64,000 nt of DNA from Postechiella marina (lineage in GTDB: Bacteria; Bacteroidota; Bacteroidia; Flavobacteriales; Flavobacteriaceae). Below are positions 62,227-64,000 of this stretch, piece by piece. The stretch is from positions 496,001-560,000 of the forward strand of contig NZ_BAABCA010000004.1 in assembly GCF_039538365.1 (NCBI RefSeq). Direction: 5' to 3'. Position 1 is the first letter of the stretch. Each line of letters begins with the position of its first letter. The notes beneath the pieces were generated by a model that worked only from the letters and a program-made list of their open reading frames with translations, ran no database searches and had not been told where the DNA came from. Both the position numbers and the translations under genes were made by a program.

Positions 62227-64000
62227 ATTTACTCCTAATTTCATCTAGTACTAGACGTAGTTCTCCATAGGTGTATTTATCATCTAATTGATGCTTTAAA
62301 TCAGATAGATTATCAAACTTCTTTTTAGGAATCAATATCTTTAATTCTTCATAATGTACTTCAGAGATTAAATCGATAATTTTCACTTCGCCTGTGGTGA
62401 TAAAAGAAGCTAAATGACCAATAATTGTATTTTCATTCAACTCCCTAGTATCTGCAATTTCTTTAACCGTTTTACCAGATTTAAATAGCGACAATGATTC
62501 TTTTTTAGTATCTCCCTTTTTCTTCTTTAATTTTTCTGCTTCAAAAATAGTAGTCTCTTCACTTACTTCAATATCGTTTTCCTCACAATAATCCTTAATA
62601 ACTTCTAGTATAGCACTACCATATTTATCTACACGCGTTTTCCCCATACCATTAACTTGCAATAACTCTTGCTTATTCGTTGGTAACGTTTCACATATTT
62701 CATACAGTGCTTTTTGAGTAAAAACCTGGTAATGAATCAAGTCATTCTCTTGTGCAATCTCATTTCTAAGTACACGCAATAATTCAAATAATTCTATATT
62801 TGTTGTGCCATCTACTACAGATTTTCTGGTTTTCTTTGGTTTGTTTTTAGCAAGAAAAACAGATTTAGCACGCAATTTCAAAAATTCTTCTACATTGAAG
62901 CCTTCTTTTAAACCATTAAAATATAATAATTTGGTTGCTAGTAACTCTTCAATAGTATCTAATTGTTTATTAAGATCTGAATTAATTGTTTTGTTATCTG
63001 TAGTAAAACCAAATGTTTTATAAGGTTCTATTATTGTCGCCTCTGTTTGTGAACTAAAATAATTAATAGCCTTTACAAACCGTTCTTGTATTTCTTTACT
63101 CTGCTCAGGATTTTCTCCTTTAACAACAAGTGTTTTTAACTGTGCTTTAAAACCATTACTTATTTTTAATAAACTAGCAACACTATCTTTTATCGTATTT
63201 AAAGGCATCTCTATATTACCCTGTATAATCGTTCTGTTTTTATAATACAAATCTAAAACTCGTCCAACGGGATATAAAAATTTATAAAAATTAAATAATT
63301 CTGAAATTAAATTAAGCTGAAATTCTGTTTTAGACTCTAATAAAACATCCTCATCGGGTTGGTTTTCTTCCGCAGCCTTATTAAAAGAAATAACATTAGT
63401 ATCGCTAATAATTTGATTAGATCCAATTTTACTCTTAAGCACTAAGCCTTCTAAAGACTTACATCTACTCAACGCAACATAGGTCTGTCCATGTGCAAAA
63501 GCCCCCTGAGCATCAATAATAGCTTTATCAAAGGTTAAACCTTGACTTTTATGAATTGTAATAGACCACGCCAAACGTAAGGGCATTTGAGTATAAGAAC
63601 CAATTTTATTTTCTGTAATCGCTTTGGTTTCTTTATCAACGGTATAATTTATATTCTCCCAAATTTCGGGTGTCGTCACAATATTAAAATCATCATCTGG
63701 ACATTTTACAATTACTTCGTCTTTGTCTAACAAAATAACCTTGCCTATTTTTCCGTTAAAATAACGTTTATCAGCAGAGCTATCATTCTTAATAAACATA
63801 ACCTGAGCCCCAACCTTTAATGTCAACACTTCGTTATTTGGAAAAGCAAACTCTGGAAATTTACCTTCAACAAGCGCCTTATATGTAACAATTTTTGTTT
63901 TTAACTTATTAAGTTCATTAATATTGGTTTGCTCTGCCCTATTATTATGTGTAGTTAAAGCAATGTATCCATCTCCTTCTTTAGGCACAAAATCAGGTAA
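62225..64000 (-). CDS. PIF1-like helicase with HRDC and C-terminal HTH, truncated at window edge
   Basis: The minus-strand frame is open to 64000, so the N-terminal part, including the Walker A motif, lies outside the window. The visible part has an UvrD/PIF1-type C-terminal helicase section with WSITIHKSQGLTFDKAIID and TYVALSRCKSLEGLVL (motifs V and VI). A long helical stretch follows, then an HRDC-like domain (LRVLRNEIAQENDLIHYQVF, LLQVNGMGKTRVDKYG) and a C-terminal helix-turn-helix (HTH_40-type; SLSLFKSGKTVKEIADTRELNENTI). This layout is seen in Bacteroidota helicases related to PIF1/RecD2. The N-terminus cannot be judged. Confidence 0.85.
   Translation of the reverse strand, partial: LPDFVPKEGDGYIALTTHNNRAEQTNINELNKLKTKIVTYKALVEGKFPEFAFPNNEVLTLKVGAQVMFIKNDSSADKRYFNGKIGKVILLDKDEVIVKCPDDDFNIVTTPEIWENINYTVDKETKAITENKIGSYTQMPLRLAWSITIHKSQGLTFDKAIIDAQGAFAHGQTYVALSRCKSLEGLVLKSKIGSNQIISDTNVISFNKAAEENQPDEDVLLESKTEFQLNLISELFNFYKFLYPVGRVLDLYYKNRTIIQGNIEMPLNTIKDSVASLLKISNGFKAQLKTLVVKGENPEQSKEIQERFVKAINYFSSQTEATIIEPYKTFGFTTDNKTINSDLNKQLDTIEELLATKLLYFNGLKEGFNVEEFLKLRAKSVFLAKNKPKKTRKSVVDGTTNIELFELLRVLRNEIAQENDLIHYQVFTQKALYEICETLPTNKQELLQVNGMGKTRVDKYGSAILEVIKDYCEENDIEVSEETTIFEAEKLKKKKGDTKKESLSLFKSGKTVKEIADTRELNENTIIGHLASFITTGEVKIIDLISEVHYEELKILIPKKKFDNLSDLKHQLDDKYTYGELRLVLDEIRSK

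Noticed and set aside
1..64000. Mobile elements, phage or CRISPR arrays
   Set aside because: No transposase, integrase, att-like duplication or regularly spaced repeats were seen; both tRNA genes lack adjacent integrases.

Overview
The window is a chromosomal core region of a member of the Flavobacteriaceae (Bacteroidota), probably marine. Evidence is the AT-rich sequence, the gliding/type IX secretion genes (gldB, gldC, gldJ, porU, porV, a SprF/PorP protein and a CHU_C-tailed cargo), the TAnnTTTG/TTG promoters typical of this phylum, and the scarcity of Shine-Dalgarno-like sites. I see no prophage, integron, insertion sequence or CRISPR array. A genus cannot be named from this sequence.

Layout: 40-6360 (+) is the rod-shape cluster mreB-mreC-mreD-PBP2-rodA, followed by a lipoprotein version of peptide deformylase. 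6371-7671 (-) is gldC-gldB, divergent from nadE (7845). 8734-9366 is a degenerate response regulator that converges on dnaG. 11494-19447 (-) is an envelope block: PpiD-type chaperone, CNNM/CorC protein, small membrane protein, lptC, a TPR protein, an outer-membrane protein and coaX. tRNA-Phe follows at 19628. 19768-28176 is a carbohydrate or organic-acid island: a sugar-isomerase-like lipoprotein divergent from a HEAT/cytochrome c dehydrogenase, a complete TRAP transporter and a LacI regulator. 28190-32650 (-) holds a DUF389 membrane protein, manC, a SprT-like gene, a HAD phosphatase and a broken glycosyltransferase.

32696-38341 (-) is a three-gene secretion operon (type B cargo, SprF/PorP, OmpA-like lipid/peptidoglycan anchor). 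38493-43578 (-) holds an SDR, an M28 peptidase, pdhA-pdhC and cdd. 43679-50779 is porV-porU, divergent from gldJ, with murF after it. 52136-53290 is the most unusual stretch. A PAS-LuxR regulator is flanked by two copies of one module: a dyad symmetry overlapping a -33 box, a promoter, a conserved 24-nt transcript start and a hairpin that pairs fully only in minus-strand RNA. One copy looks like a free small RNA and the other is the leader of the regulator gene. tRNA-Val, folC, tonB-exbD-exbB, nhaB, an amino-acid dehydrogenase, anmK, an acyl-CoA dehydrogenase and a truncated PIF1-like helicase complete the window.

How the genes fit together: MreBCD, PBP2, RodA and MurF build the wall and AnmK recycles it. 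LptC and the unknown coaX-linked genes serve the outer membrane. PorU and PorV process and attach cargo exported by the type IX system, which also carries the gliding machinery of GldB, GldC and GldJ. ExbB, ExbD and TonB energise outer-membrane uptake. All functional calls come from motif recognition by eye; no database search was run.
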